Shown: positions 39,141 through 49,530, counted from the stretch's first letter. The stretch is 64,000 nt of DNA from Leptospira sp. WS58.C1 (GCF_040833995.1 NZ_CP162137.1:310001-374000), one strand, 5' to 3'. Notes: generated from the letters alone by a model not told the origin. A program made the numbers and translations.

Positions 39141-40238
39141 TCATTGCCCGATACATAGGAAGTATCTAAACTTATTGCATGCATTATAATCCGGCAACCC
39201 AAGTGCTGTCTGCTTAGAGATCAGGTTAGAGTCTGTAGCGGCCAAATTCCCCACAATGGCTGAAATAGAGACCGAATTGCTAGACCAAGAAACCAGGCCG
39301 CCAGCTTGGTTTGTTCCGGCACATTCGCTGAGTATTTTGGAAGTAGCGTCCGACCAAGTATTCAATAGACCCGTCCAGAGCAACCCACTGCCAAGTGCCT
39401 GAGAAAGTTCGGGATTAAAGTTATACGTCCGACCGCTATCCGTGGTGAACATCTTCTTATTTTGGCTACCGAAATAATAAGAAGTATTCGCTGCAAAAGG
39501 CCAATCATTGTATTGAATGCCTCTGGTTTTAGAACCGTTGCTTGGGCCAGTCACACTTAAGAGTGCCTTATAAATCATAGTACTCGGAAAATTACCCGGC
39601 TTATTGGAAGAAGAATTACAGGCCGCATCAGCAAAACCTCTGGCATCATCGTCCAATTTGCTGTCCAAAGCAAAATTTCCCTGCCAGCCTTTTCCATCAT
39701 TAGTGGCTACGAACGCGCACTTATCCAAATCCTTGGTATCGAACGAGATCGTCTGCGGAACGTTGGTAATCGAATCCACGGCAATAATAGAATACTTCTG
39801 CTCCACACAATCCGCATCATCCAGATAGAGAGAGATCACTGCTTGATACGCTTGCAAAGAAGGATTGAAAGTATAACTGTTATCGTTACTTCCTGCGATA
39901 CTACTGATCTCGATGGAACTAGGATCGTTTGTATTGAAGGAGAATGTGATTGTTTCTCCCGTATCTGGACTCAGAGGATTAACAAGTTCTAAGATCACTG
40001 TGTTGGAAGAAGTAGAACGTTCCGTCACTGTATTCGGCGCGGCCGTACCCGGAGAATTTACTAATTGTAATGGGATAGGAGTGGCCCCAATACCGACAAG
40101 CAAAGTGGGATCGATCATGATCGCCCCGGTGATCGGACTTTTGCTACTATCAAGGTCGATACTATCCGCCTTATTACAGTAAGTTGAAGTGAATGATAAG
40201 ATCAGAAAAAGAAAGGGCAGAGAATGAGCGTAACGCAT
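39141..40238 (-). CDS. DUF1554 surface lipoprotein, array member 2
   Basis: 365 residues from MRYAHSLPFLFLIL; signal peptide ends STYC, then NKADSIDLDSSKS matching its neighbours. An Ig/Calx-beta-like region (about 60-165, GETITFSFNTNDPSSIEISS), then a DUF1554-like C-type-lectin fold: CAFVATNDGKGWQGNF, ADAACNSSSNKPG, YKALLSVTG, WPFAANTSYYF, closing with FRYFLCIGQ. Several Cys are spaced for disulfides. DUF1554 proteins are a Leptospira speciality; ligand unknown. Confidence 0.78.
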   Translation of the reverse strand: MRYAHSLPFLFLILSFTSTYCNKADSIDLDSSKSPITGAIMIDPTLLVGIGATPIPLQLVNSPGTAAPNTVTERSTSSNTVILELVNPLSPDTGETITFSFNTNDPSSIEISSIAGSNDNSYTFNPSLQAYQAVISLYLDDADCVEQKYSIIAVDSITNVPQTISFDTKDLDKCAFVATNDGKGWQGNFALDSKLDDDARGFADAACNSSSNKPGNFPSTMIYKALLSVTGPSNGSKTRGIQYNDWPFAANTSYYFGSQNKKMFTTDSGRTYNFNPELSQALGSGLLWTGLLNTWSDATSKILSECAGTNQAGGLVSWSSNSVSISAIVGNLAATDSNLISKQTALGLPDYNACNKFRYFLCIGQ

Positions 40239-40334
40239 ATCAAGCCTCGTTCGGAAACAAGGCCAAATATATCCCATAAGAAAGGATCTTGATAAACTTT
40301 TTTCTAAAGAATATAAAAAGTTTAAGTCAAACGA

Positions 40335-40354
40335 AGTGTTACAGACGTAACACT
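40335..40354 (-). terminator. Hairpin at the end of array member 3
   Basis: AGTGTTAC (40335-40342) and GTAACACT (40347-40354) form a perfect 8-bp stem with a 4-base loop, overlapping the stop of the upstream gene. On the minus strand an AT-rich stretch follows with TTTTT about 20 bases on, so it is a weak or attenuating terminator inside the array. Confidence 0.4.
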
Positions 40355-41483
40355 ATTGTCCTACACAGACAATGAAACGTCTTTGGGAGCAAGCAGTCTC
40401 AATCACCTGAGCCGGATCCGTAGTTGTCATCTCTGCAATCGAATTTCCATTCACTGCAGAAAGTATTCCTTGAGTCCCCGTTGCAGTCGATGAATACCAA
40501 GAAGAATATGGCGCTCCGGATGGAAGTAATGAAGCACATTGGGTTGTTGTAGGAGAACCAGTTGTCCAATCGATAGAACTGAAGCCTGTCCAGATTTTAC
40601 CGCTGGTCCCAAGACTATTTGTCCACTGATCCAAATTTGCAAAACCGATTGTAGCGGAAGAATTGAAAGAATATGCCAACTTTTTACCGCTCTGGCTGAA
40701 ATACTTACGGAAAGAACTAAACACCCAATCCGTGGAAGGATTTCTGTAATTTCCGCTCGGGCTGTAGCTTACTGCGATCATCGCCTTGTAACCTACATCC
40801 TTGTTAATGCCGTCCGGAATATTTGAGTTACAGATATTGTCTGCAACTTCTACAGGGCCTGCAAAAGTTAGATTATCCATTCCTTTTTTCGCGAAGTTCC
40901 CAGGATAACCTGCTCCGTTATTTGTAGCTACAAAGACACATTTATCGGAATCACTTACCTTAACTTTAAATGTCTGGGAGATTCCGGATGCAACGTCAAC
41001 CGCAACCAAGTCATAATAGTTATTAATACAATTTTCGTCGGACAGGGAATTGATCTGGAATCCGCTCTTATAATCGAAATTGGAATTCTGAGGGTTCGGC
41101 CCGAAATCCACGGTCAGATAATCCTGATATCCTCCTTGGTCCGGGTTATAGTCCGTTGCGAAGGTGATATTATCATTTCTATAAAATCTAAATTGAATGG
41201 TGCTACCGTCGGAAGGAGGATTTTGAATTCCGAACAGAATATCCGAAGCATCGTTTTCATCTAAGGTTAAAGTGGTTTCTCCTTCGTTCAGAAGAGGTTC
41301 TATCGGATATGGGGGAAGTGTAACGAACAAGTCCCAAAAAATAGACGGATCTATTGTGATCGCACCCGCCAAGCTAGGCTTACTTCCGTCTAAGGCGGTT
41401 GATTTCGCATCATTACAATTGGAAATCAATAAAGTAAGACATAATAAAATGAAAGTTGTTCCTATTGATTTAGATCCTTTCAT
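40353..41483 (-). CDS. DUF1554 surface lipoprotein, array member 3
   Basis: 376 residues. Signal peptide MKGSKSIGTTFILLCLTLLI with Cys in LISNC, then NDAKSTALDGSKPS and GAITIDPS, close to member 2's GAIMIDPT. A Calx-beta-like domain (about 60-170) precedes the DUF1554-like end: CVFVATNNGAGYPGNF, ADNICNSNIPDG, YKAMIAVSYS, IWTGFSSIDW, closing RRFIVCVGQ. Members 2 and 3 are the most similar pair in the array, suggesting a local duplication. Confidence 0.78.
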   Translation of the reverse strand: MKGSKSIGTTFILLCLTLLISNCNDAKSTALDGSKPSLAGAITIDPSIFWDLFVTLPPYPIEPLLNEGETTLTLDENDASDILFGIQNPPSDGSTIQFRFYRNDNITFATDYNPDQGGYQDYLTVDFGPNPQNSNFDYKSGFQINSLSDENCINNYYDLVAVDVASGISQTFKVKVSDSDKCVFVATNNGAGYPGNFAKKGMDNLTFAGPVEVADNICNSNIPDGINKDVGYKAMIAVSYSPSGNYRNPSTDWVFSSFRKYFSQSGKKLAYSFNSSATIGFANLDQWTNSLGTSGKIWTGFSSIDWTTGSPTTTQCASLLPSGAPYSSWYSSTATGTQGILSAVNGNSIAEMTTTDPAQVIETACSQRRFIVCVGQ

Positions 41484-41570
41484 ATTTGCACCAACCCGAT
41501 CTCTTAGAGGAAAATATCCCTCAAAATATGAAAACAGTTAGGCCGGAAAAAAATTGAACGATTTTTTCGT

Positions 41571-42587
41571 TTAATCCGGAGAATAAACGCAAATAAACGG
41601 TAATGCCAAAGTGGCATCACAGCTGGAAAGGGTCGTATACGCCGCATCTCCGGTAACAATACTTGAAGTTCCTAAGTTGCCGCTAGAGGAACCGGTAGTA
41701 TTTGTCCAGCTTTCAGAACCGTTTAAACAGGTATTGCTATCCATTCTTCCCCAGCCTGAATGCATCCCGGTCCAATATTGTCCCGAATCTATCAATGGAT
41801 TGTCAAAGTCCGAGCTAGGGGGCCAGACGCCACTGACGGAAAAAACTTTTACCCATGTCCCGTCCCCTCTCTTACGAACGTATCTTTTGTTCGTTCGGAA
41901 AAAGGAAGTGGAAGATAAGGTTTCTCCCGGATTTCTATCTCCGTAAGCAGCGGAAAGGGCACCTACCATCGCTTTGTAATACGCAGGGTTTCTGGGAAGA
42001 CCTTTTGCACTCGCAAGGTTTTTACAATGATCGTCCATTGCACCGAGCCCATCTAATTGAGCCAGGGTTTTGGCAGAAGATTCGAAAATACAAAAATCCC
42101 CGTCCTTCACGGTTACATCATATACGAAAGAATCACCGGTAGAATCTTTCGTAATTCTGAAACTGAACTTGTCTCCTGCGCGATCCAAACAGTTATCGTC
42201 GTCCGCATTTAATGCAAAACCTACGGAATAAGTTCCTGTATTGGCAGGAAGAGTGAATGTGTTATAACCGACAAAACTAGGTGAAGATACGGTAGTATAA
42301 CTTTCGATTGCCATCGTAAAGTTTTCGTTCACAGAGCTTTGTTCCGAAAATGAAAGATCTATATAAGTATTTCCCGCATCATACATGATGTTAGAAGAAA
42401 GTCTCGGTAGACCTTCCGGAATCACCTGGACGCCGATGATATTCGGTAAAACTACGTTTAAAAGAACGCCGGCAGCACTATTGCTGCCGTCCAGATTGAT
42501 AGCATTTGCCTGATTGCAAAAAGAGAATAAGGAGAATAACGATACTATCGGGATAAATTTGAAAAAGATCTTTGGATTCGAATTCAT
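41571..42587 (-). CDS. DUF1554 surface lipoprotein, array member 4
   Basis: 338 residues. Signal peptide with Cys in LFSFC, followed by NQANAINLDGSNS. A beta region with GYNTFTLPANTGTYSVGFAL, then the DUF1554-like end: FCIFESSAKTLAQLDGLG, MDDHCKNLASAKGLPR, YYKAMVGAL, QYWTGMHSGWGR, and closing LPFICVYSPD. First gene of the array in transcription order. The last strand replaces the FLCIGQ ending of members 2 and 3 with FICVYS, so it is the most diverged DUF1554 copy here. Confidence 0.76.
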   Translation of the reverse strand: MNSNPKIFFKFIPIVSLFSLFSFCNQANAINLDGSNSAAGVLLNVVLPNIIGVQVIPEGLPRLSSNIMYDAGNTYIDLSFSEQSSVNENFTMAIESYTTVSSPSFVGYNTFTLPANTGTYSVGFALNADDDNCLDRAGDKFSFRITKDSTGDSFVYDVTVKDGDFCIFESSAKTLAQLDGLGAMDDHCKNLASAKGLPRNPAYYKAMVGALSAAYGDRNPGETLSSTSFFRTNKRYVRKRGDGTWVKVFSVSGVWPPSSDFDNPLIDSGQYWTGMHSGWGRMDSNTCLNGSESWTNTTGSSSGNLGTSSIVTGDAAYTTLSSCDATLALPFICVYSPD

Positions 42588-42736
42588 TGTTCCGGGTCGG
42601 TTGATTTCTTTTTAAAAATCACAAACCAAATTGCGAGTTTTTGCTCATTTTTTAAAAAAATATTTCGAATGAATTCGTTTAAATTCCAAACTTTTTGATT
42701 GGTGGAACGAACAGAGTTCGTTATTAAGAAAATTCC

Positions 42737-44761
42737 TCAAGATTTGTCTACTTTTCTTAATTTATCGATTTCCTTACGGAATGACTCATAAGGATCATCC
42801 GAATCTGCTTTTCCTTTGTGAGGGGTCGTTTTGTCAGACGAAGATTTATGAGAAGCGAACCATTCGTCCACATGCTTAATTACTTTTGCGATCCTAGTTC
42901 TGCTGTCTTCTTCCTCCGCGGTCCGGACTTTGTTTTGCAGGACTTCCATCCTTTCTGAAAGGAGTCTATGCAATTCTCTGGCCTTATTCCTAAAGGATTC
43001 GTTCGCAGGATAACATAGGATCTGGTCCATTCTTTCCTTCCCTTTTTCCCAGGGGATAAAAACGAACTTCTCCCGATCTAAAATTTGGTAATATAGATCA
43101 GCGGAGTATTCTCCAACATTTCCCTGGATCTCGGAGGCTGTAGGCGGGAGAATACGTTTAAAATAAAACTCGTCCATTGCGGAAGAAATTTTAGATTTCT
43201 GTTCGGCTAAGCGGATCTTTTCCTCTTCTTTGAGCTTTTCTTGGAGCTTTACCTGTTCTTCCTTTTTGGAAGTTTCGTGGTTTCTGGCCTTGAGTTGATT
43301 TTGCTGCCATTTGATCTTATCCTTTGCTTGGGCAAAGAACATATCTTGGAATAATCTTCCTATCCCCAGAAGATCAAGAATAGTATAATACCAGGGGAAA
43401 TAATCTAAATAACCTTTCCTTAATACTTTTCCGTAAGCTTTGACCAGATCGGGTTCTCTAAAAATCGATTTGATCTGGGGTTCGTTGGATTCCACAAGTT
43501 GTCTGATGCATAGGATCTTCCAAGTTTCTACGTTTGTAGCGGCTCCTAAACTAAGAATAATCTGTCTGACACTGTTTGCATTTTTATGAAAGAATGCATG
43601 GATCGTACTGGTTTTGGTCTCCCAAGTGGAGTAACCGATTTCCAGATCGTCCATCAACATTCTTTTCAATTCTTCCGGATAGGATTTGAATTCCTTGTCA
43701 GGAACTAAGAGTACTTTTTTTTCCCAAGAACCGGATTCCGAGAGAAGATTTTTTTTGATATCATGGAACCTATTTCTATCTTTTTCCGCAGATTGTTTAT
43801 GAAGTTCTTTTTCCGCAAGTTCGGATAAGCTTCGAACTAAAACTACACTTAACATTCCTGGAGTTCCGGGACTTGGATTGCCCGGCAAAGCTCTGGCAAA
43901 AGCTTCAGCTCTTTCCGCTTTGAATTTTGTGGTCTCGGGATTGGAAGTATTAGAATAATATAATTTTTCTTCCATGGCGATCTTTTGGAACTCGTCCATT
44001 AGAACATGACGTAATTGTTTGGTTCCTTTGGATTGGATAAAGTCGTCCACGTAGTCCATGATCTGAACTGCTTCTTTCGGATTTTTGATCCCGAATAGTC
44101 CGTATCCGGGAACGTCGATAATTCTTCCTTTCTTATGAAGATCGTCCTCTAATTCGAATAAGAAATCCTTAATGAACTCCGCATTTGCGGGAATTCGGAA
44201 ATGTTCGTTATGGAACGCCTGTTTTAAATACAGGAATAATTGAGGGAATGGAGCTTCCTTCCTGGCTCCCCATTCTAGATCCGATTCTAGATTCTCCCAA
44301 AGTAGGATCTTGCTCGTTTCAGGCTTTCTATCAAGATAACTTAATAAAGAAGAAACGGAATAATCCAGAAGTTCCAGATAGATCCTACTTAGATCCAAAG
44401 ATTCCGATTCGGGAAAAGTCGCATAACAAGGAAGTGCTTCCGGCTGTTTTTCCGCACTGTCGCTGATTAAGTAAGCAAGTTGAGAAACTGTACCATCCTC
44501 CAGCAAGCGTTTTAAATGAAGATCTATATCCTTCGGACCTAATTCTCCGACTTCGGGGACTCTATGATGCGGTTCGAATAACTGTCTTTTTTTTACGTTT
44601 TTGAAAGATGTCGCTGCCTGAATCGCTTTGTAGACAGAATGAGTTATCTTGTCGTTCATGTAGTAACTCACGACTTCGTTTAACTTCTTAACTTTTAAGA
44701 AATTAGGAACGGCTACATTGCCTGTATGCGGATCTAAGGGTTTGGGACCTTTTACGTTCAT
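42737..44761 (-). CDS. Large cytoplasmic protein of unknown function
   Basis: 674 residues, no signal peptide. Mostly helical, with a strongly charged coiled coil at about 510-555 (EEQVKLQEKLKEEEKIRLAE) and an acidic/Lys tail. KKVLLVPDKEFKSYPEELKR and FFHKNANSVRQIILSLGAAT are distinctive but match no family I know. Divergent from gpmI. It reads as a structural or regulatory protein rather than an enzyme, which is inference. Confidence 0.6.
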   Translation of the reverse strand: MNVKGPKPLDPHTGNVAVPNFLKVKKLNEVVSYYMNDKITHSVYKAIQAATSFKNVKKRQLFEPHHRVPEVGELGPKDIDLHLKRLLEDGTVSQLAYLISDSAEKQPEALPCYATFPESESLDLSRIYLELLDYSVSSLLSYLDRKPETSKILLWENLESDLEWGARKEAPFPQLFLYLKQAFHNEHFRIPANAEFIKDFLFELEDDLHKKGRIIDVPGYGLFGIKNPKEAVQIMDYVDDFIQSKGTKQLRHVLMDEFQKIAMEEKLYYSNTSNPETTKFKAERAEAFARALPGNPSPGTPGMLSVVLVRSLSELAEKELHKQSAEKDRNRFHDIKKNLLSESGSWEKKVLLVPDKEFKSYPEELKRMLMDDLEIGYSTWETKTSTIHAFFHKNANSVRQIILSLGAATNVETWKILCIRQLVESNEPQIKSIFREPDLVKAYGKVLRKGYLDYFPWYYTILDLLGIGRLFQDMFFAQAKDKIKWQQNQLKARNHETSKKEEQVKLQEKLKEEEKIRLAEQKSKISSAMDEFYFKRILPPTASEIQGNVGEYSADLYYQILDREKFVFIPWEKGKERMDQILCYPANESFRNKARELHRLLSERMEVLQNKVRTAEEEDSRTRIAKVIKHVDEWFASHKSSSDKTTPHKGKADSDDPYESFRKEIDKLRKVDKS

Positions 44762-45000
44762 CTTTTTATGAATAATTTAATATTAAATATTTAGAATATA
44801 CTTGCGGAGAGTGTCCGCTTAAGGATATAAGTATCCCAAGGATACTCAAAACCATGATATAATGCATTCTAAACGCTTCCACCGAAAAACCTAAATTCTC
44901 TTTCTTTTTCGATAAAACCGATATAAACCGAAGGACGTATGCCGAAGTTGCTATATGAATCCTCTTGACGAAGCGTGCGGGAGAGCTTTCCTGGAATAGA

Positions 45001-46641
45001 ATGCAACTGAAAAAAAAGACTCCGTTCTCCCCCAAAAAGCTATTATTCGTAATTTTAGACGGAGTAGGCTATACTCCGAAGGGACCCGAATTCGGGAATG
45101 CGATTGCAGGCGCCAATCTTCCTTTCCTCAATAAACTCTGGAAAGAATCCCCGACTATTCTTTTGAAAGCGCATGGGACTGCCGTTGGTATGCCTTCTGA
45201 CGAAGATATGGGAAACTCCGAAGTAGGTCATAATGTACTGGGTTGCGGGCGTATTTTCGATCAGGGCGCTAAGCTAGTCAATAACTCTATCGCTAAAGGA
45301 CTGTTATTCGAAGGAAAAGCTTGGCAAGAAATTGTAGAAAATACCAAGACCAAAAATTCCACTTTGCATCTAATCGGTTTGTTTTCGGACGGAAATGTTC
45401 ATGCACATATCGATCATACAAAATCATTAATACAGGCTGCGATACAAGAGAAGGTCCCAAGGATCAGGTTGCATATTCTTCTGGATGGACGCGACGTACC
45501 GGAGAAATCCGCTCTAGAGTATTTAATTCCATTCGAAGAATGGCTGACCTCTCTTCGATCCGAAGGAGCTGACATAAAGATCGCTTCCGGCGGTGGAAGA
45601 ATGACAATCACCATGGACCGTTATGAAGCGGACTGGGCCATGGTGGAAAGAGGCTGGAAGATCCATGTTCATGGAGAAGGTAGGACTTTCCCGGATGCAA
45701 AGACTGCGATCGAAACTTTTAGGAAGGAAGATCCGGCGGTAATCGACCAATATCTTCCTAGCTTTGTGGTTGAAGAATCCGGTAAGCCGGTTGGAAAAAT
45801 TGAAAGTGGAGACTCAGTAGTATTCACGAATTTCAGAGGGGACAGAGCAATCGAGATCTCCCAAGCGTTCACTCAGAAAAATTTCGACAAATTCGATAGA
45901 GGAAATTTCCCCGCAGTATGTTACGCGGGAATGATGCAATACGACGGGGATCTACAATTGCCAGAACGTTTTCTGGTAAGTCCTCCTGCAATCGATCGTA
46001 CTTTGGGCGAATATATGGCCAAGTCGGGGATCAACCAGTATGCGTTATCCGAAACACAAAAATACGGACATGTAACGTTCTTCTGGAACGGGAATCGTTC
46101 CGGCAAATTCGATCCCAAAAGTGAGGAGTATAAGGAAATTCCTTCCGATGTAATTCCATTCGACCAAACTCCTGAAATGAAAGCGCAAGCGATCACTGCG
46201 GAGCTTGAAAAAGTTTTAGGTGAGAATCATTCGGACTTTTATAGGATCAATTTTCCGAATGGGGATATGGTAGGCCATACTGGAAATTACCAGGCCACAG
46301 TGAAAGCAATGGAATTCCTGGACGGATGTATGAGCCGTCTTGCGGAAGCATGCAAAAAAAATAATGTAGTTCTATTGGTGAGCGCAGACCACGGGAATGC
46401 GGATGAGATGTACCAGCTGGATAAAAAAGGAAATGTGCAGAAGGATAAGGAAGGTAAACCCGTCCCTAAAACTTCACATACTCTAAATCCGGTTCCGTTC
46501 AGTGTTTTGGACCCTGAGAACAAGATTAAACTGAGAACGGATCTACAAGAACCTGGACTTGCTAACGTTGCGGCTACAATCTTAGATATTATGGGATACG
46601 AAACTCCGGAAGGATATCATCCTAGTTTAATAACGAAGTAA
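45001..46641 (+). CDS. gpmI: 2,3-bisphosphoglycerate-independent phosphoglycerate mutase
   Basis: Interconverts 2- and 3-phosphoglycerate with two Mn ions. 546 residues, slightly above the usual 510. VILDGVGY (first metal Asp), [16 protein letters not shown] with the phosphorylated Ser, [29 protein letters not shown], and [14 protein letters not shown] with [15 protein letters not shown] (second metal site). ATG 45001 with GGAA upstream is chosen over TTG 44965. The stop lies 2 bases from the stop of the convergent lipoprotein gene. Confidence 0.93.
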   Translation: MQLKKKTPFSPKKLLFVILDGVGYTPKGPEFGNAIAGANLPFLNKLWKESPTILLKAHGTAVGMPSDEDMGNSEVGHNVLGCGRIFDQGAKLVNNSIAKGLLFEGKAWQEIVENTKTKNSTLHLIGLFSDGNVHAHIDHTKSLIQAAIQEKVPRIRLHILLDGRDVPEKSALEYLIPFEEWLTSLRSEGADIKIASGGGRMTITMDRYEADWAMVERGWKIHVHGEGRTFPDAKTAIETFRKEDPAVIDQYLPSFVVEESGKPVGKIESGDSVVFTNFRGDRAIEISQAFTQKNFDKFDRGNFPAVCYAGMMQYDGDLQLPERFLVSPPAIDRTLGEYMAKSGINQYALSETQKYGHVTFFWNGNRSGKFDPKSEEYKEIPSDVIPFDQTPEMKAQAITAELEKVLGENHSDFYRINFPNGDMVGHTGNYQATVKAMEFLDGCMSRLAEACKKNNVVLLVSADHGNADEMYQLDKKGNVQKDKEGKPVPKTSHTLNPVPFSVLDPENKIKLRTDLQEPGLANVAATILDIMGYETPEGYHPSLITK

Positions 46642-46643
46642 GA

Positions 46644-48185
46644 TCAGTCACTTACACAATGAATTGCATAGCTTAGGCTTTTATCGAACTGATTTAGGCT
46701 CCCATACATGAATACTACGGTCCTTGCAAACTGATCCATTGGAGAGCCTGAAATTCCTCGGGATGCGGTCCAGGTTGCAGGAGAAACAGGATTTGGGAAT
46801 GCGGTAGTATTGATATACGGATCAGCGACCCCTTCGACAAGAGAGTATAATTCTTCCGCTCTGGGAAGTCTCCAGTTTTCTCGATCGGCGTAACCAATTC
46901 CGGGACCGTGTACGGTGTTTAGGTAAGCACACGCGTCTAACGCGGCTGCCCAAGAAGTATTTGTTGCAGAGCCGGAAGCACAGCCTGGCCCCACTCTTCC
47001 TTCCCAACAAGTTTTCCAAACAAGTCCGGTAGAAGAATCCGTAGTGGTGATATCCGAAGTATAAATTCCATGAGCCGTCGGGCCGGAATAGACCTGAGCT
47101 CCTGAGACCGGAGCCCCGGTAGTGGTTGTAAAAGTCGACTGATGGCTGACTGCATTTCCGGCTTCGTCTTGCAAGGAACTGGCGGGAATTGTCCAACGTA
47201 TCTGGGATTCTTCCGGAAAATAAACCCAGCTAACGGTTATAACTAAGGTTTGAGCGTCCTGCCAATCGAATATTGTATTACTGTTCGGAATTGTAACCCA
47301 TGAGGTTCCGTTATAGATTTCCGTTGCCATGCTCATCGTAAGACCGGTATTCATGGGCTCTGCAAAACTTAGAGTAAGAGATCCGGGAGAAAGAGCAACT
47401 CCTGTTGTGCCATCACTCGGTGTAACTGCGGATATAGTAGGAGTCACAGTGTCGACAGTGATATCGGAAGTAGAAACGGTGGATACGTTCCCCGCCTTAT
47501 CTCTTGCCACATACTTAAAAGAAGTGGAAGAATTAGCGGCAACATTGATAGGAGTAGAATACTGGGTCCCTACATTTATAGTTCCGCTCACCCCATCAAT
47601 ATCCGGAGTAGAAGTGTCGGTAACATAGGAGATCTTATCGCAACCGGCTCCTCCAGTATCCGAACATATAATAGAAACATTTTGAGAAGAATTGTAGGCC
47701 CCACCCGAGGGATTTGTGCCCGCGGTCGGATAAGTATCATCCCGAACGATCCTGAAAATCCCGGAACCGGTTAGATCCTCCTCCGGATCGGTGACACAAA
47801 CTCTAACATAACTGGCTCCTAAAGGAAGAAGACTTGCATTGATCGCGGTCATATTGTCCGTGTTTGCGATTGCAGTTCCTGTGGTTAAACTTGTGCCACT
47901 TGTGCATGAGCTGGAATCTATCCGAATATCGTAAGGTCCGGCAGTGTCCGATCTCCATGTGAGGTCGGAAGAGGTAACTGCTCCAGGATTATTACTTACG
48001 AATTTAGTGCTAAGGCTACCACTGACTGCCGGGCCCGGAAGACATACATCCAATTCTCCCAAGATACAACGAACAAAGGTAGTTTCCCACCAAGCATCCG
48101 AGAATGGGATAGCCGGGTTATGCACTTCTATCGGTTTACATAACATTCCGAATCCAACTAAAAAAAATAAAAATCGAGCCCGCAT
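46644..48185 (-). CDS. Surface protein with Ig-like repeats and DUF1566 C-terminus
   Basis: 513 residues. N-terminal signal peptide with Cys in FGMLCKP, probably a lipoprotein. Beta-rich repeats: FRIVRDDTYPTAGTNPSGGA and YVARDKAGNVSTVSTSDITV of the chitobiase/HYR type, a Big_5-like TVTPTISAVTPSDGTTG with SFAEPMN, then a DUF1566/Lcl module: GLVWKTCWEGRVG, WAAALDACAYLN, NWRLPRAEELYSLV and closing SYAIHCVSD. Likely a surface-exposed adhesin-like protein. Confidence 0.78.
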   Translation of the reverse strand: MRARFLFFLVGFGMLCKPIEVHNPAIPFSDAWWETTFVRCILGELDVCLPGPAVSGSLSTKFVSNNPGAVTSSDLTWRSDTAGPYDIRIDSSSCTSGTSLTTGTAIANTDNMTAINASLLPLGASYVRVCVTDPEEDLTGSGIFRIVRDDTYPTAGTNPSGGAYNSSQNVSIICSDTGGAGCDKISYVTDTSTPDIDGVSGTINVGTQYSTPINVAANSSTSFKYVARDKAGNVSTVSTSDITVDTVTPTISAVTPSDGTTGVALSPGSLTLSFAEPMNTGLTMSMATEIYNGTSWVTIPNSNTIFDWQDAQTLVITVSWVYFPEESQIRWTIPASSLQDEAGNAVSHQSTFTTTTGAPVSGAQVYSGPTAHGIYTSDITTTDSSTGLVWKTCWEGRVGPGCASGSATNTSWAAALDACAYLNTVHGPGIGYADRENWRLPRAEELYSLVEGVADPYINTTAFPNPVSPATWTASRGISGSPMDQFARTVVFMYGSLNQFDKSLSYAIHCVSD

Positions 48186-48412
48186 ATTATTATCTTAACA
48201 ATGGTTTAATATCAAAAGGACGAAATTATCCTATGATCCATTTCCATCTAGTAAATAAGTTTTTAACACTTACGACCTGGTCGAACGCTTAGACTATCGA
48301 TATAACCCTAAGCTCAGACTTCAATGAGCCTGGACCTTTTGGGCAAGGCTCTTATTTATCCCTATCTTATCTAGGATAAATCTCCGACAAAAAAAACATC
48401 CCATCCCTGATT

Positions 48413-49144
48413 TCAGGATTTTTTTGTATGTTTTTCTTTCTTTTTAGAAGTTGGAGCTTGGCGAACCTTAGAAAATCCTTCCCATAACATTTCGGCGGAT
48501 TGTTCCAAAAGGGACGGGTCTATATAATTCTCCTGGATCCGATGGAAACGTAGGATCCCTGTAAAGGAACCTAATATGAGAGAAGGATACAGTTGTCTAA
48601 GATTTTTGTCGTTCTGGGTAGGGGCAAAGTATTCTGAAATTTTCTGCTTTAAGGCGGCTGCCTCTTTTGTGCTTTCTTCATCCAGTATGTAGGAGGATAG
48701 ATTTCTTTCTATCATGATCAACTGGTCGAATTTACCTTGCGAGAATAGTCCGAGTCCTTTCCAGAAATCGAAAAACTGTTCTTTTGGAGTTAGATTCTTA
48801 GAGACGGATCTATCTAAGAACTCAGAAAATTCTTGGACCGAGATCCGAAATGTTTCGTTGAACAGGTGATCCTTGTTCCGGAAATGACGATACATTGTCC
48901 CTACGCCCACTTTTGCATAAGCGGAAATCTCAGGAATCCTTGTTTCGAAAAATCCTCTTTCTGCAAATAACTTGAGAGCGGAACGAATGATCCTCTCTTT
49001 GGACTCGTCTTGTTTTTTGTTTAATCTATCTTCCTGAGGCTCCTTTTCTGTTTCAAATATGGGATCCTGATCGGGTGTGAGCTCTGGATCCGAGGAAATA
49101 TCTTGGGTCTCTAACGGGGGATTATTTTCCATTCGGGTAACCAT
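48413..49144 (-). CDS. TetR-family transcriptional regulator
   Basis: 243 residues from ATG 49144. A long acidic tail (about 45 residues, Asp/Glu/Pro-rich) precedes the helix-turn-helix: RIIRSALKLFAERGFFETRI and KVGVGTMYRHFRNKDHLFNE. The C-terminus ends in a Lys-rich cluster. The acidic extension is unusual for the family. A perfect palindrome lies about 195 bases upstream. Confidence 0.85.
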   Translation of the reverse strand: MVTRMENNPPLETQDISSDPELTPDQDPIFETEKEPQEDRLNKKQDESKERIIRSALKLFAERGFFETRIPEISAYAKVGVGTMYRHFRNKDHLFNETFRISVQEFSEFLDRSVSKNLTPKEQFFDFWKGLGLFSQGKFDQLIMIERNLSSYILDEESTKEAAALKQKISEYFAPTQNDKNLRQLYPSLILGSFTGILRFHRIQENYIDPSLLEQSAEMLWEGFSKVRQAPTSKKKEKHTKKS

Positions 49145-49530
49145 TTTCAAATTTTATTTTTTCTTAAATTTCTTCCTAATAAAGTAAGGCCGAAAGTTCC
49201 GTCTAACGAGCATTATTGTCAAGGATGAAAGGCCAAAATAACATAATTTGTAATCTATCCAATATATTTGCCTTCGATCAGTAAAAACAAAGTTAATTTG
49301 GGAAGACCTCTTTGGATAAATTTCCTATCCATAATACCGGAATCTGAATTCAGATTCCGTAAATCATTAGAATCTAATATATATGCATATTAGAAAGAGA
49401 TGTTATTTGAGAAATGATAAATTGAGATTTTAAGAATATATAATTTGGAATATTGTTTCCGTTTTTGCTAAGAATCTGCTTTGGAATGATCCTTATGTCT
49501 TCGGAAATAAATTTTAGAACAGAAGGGATC
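49145..49530. other. AT-rich intergenic region with a long perfect palindrome
   Basis: 386 bases without a gene. The main structure is a 22-base perfect palindrome at 49338-49359 (half site CGGAATCTGAA, repeated in reverse complement). Shortly after, CTAATAT and ATATTAG form arms around ATATGC at 49374-49393. The rest shows no reading frame of interest. Confidence 0.6.

Noticed and set aside
44766..45035. 89-residue minus-strand frame over the gpmI start
   Set aside because: Overlaps the gpmI 5' end and the divergent promoter region; sequence does not look like a protein.
48354..48381. ATTTATCC ... GGATAAAT inverted repeat upstream of the Ig-like/DUF1566 gene
   Set aside because: AT-rich with a 12-base loop and no clear relation to either gene; too weak to call an operator.
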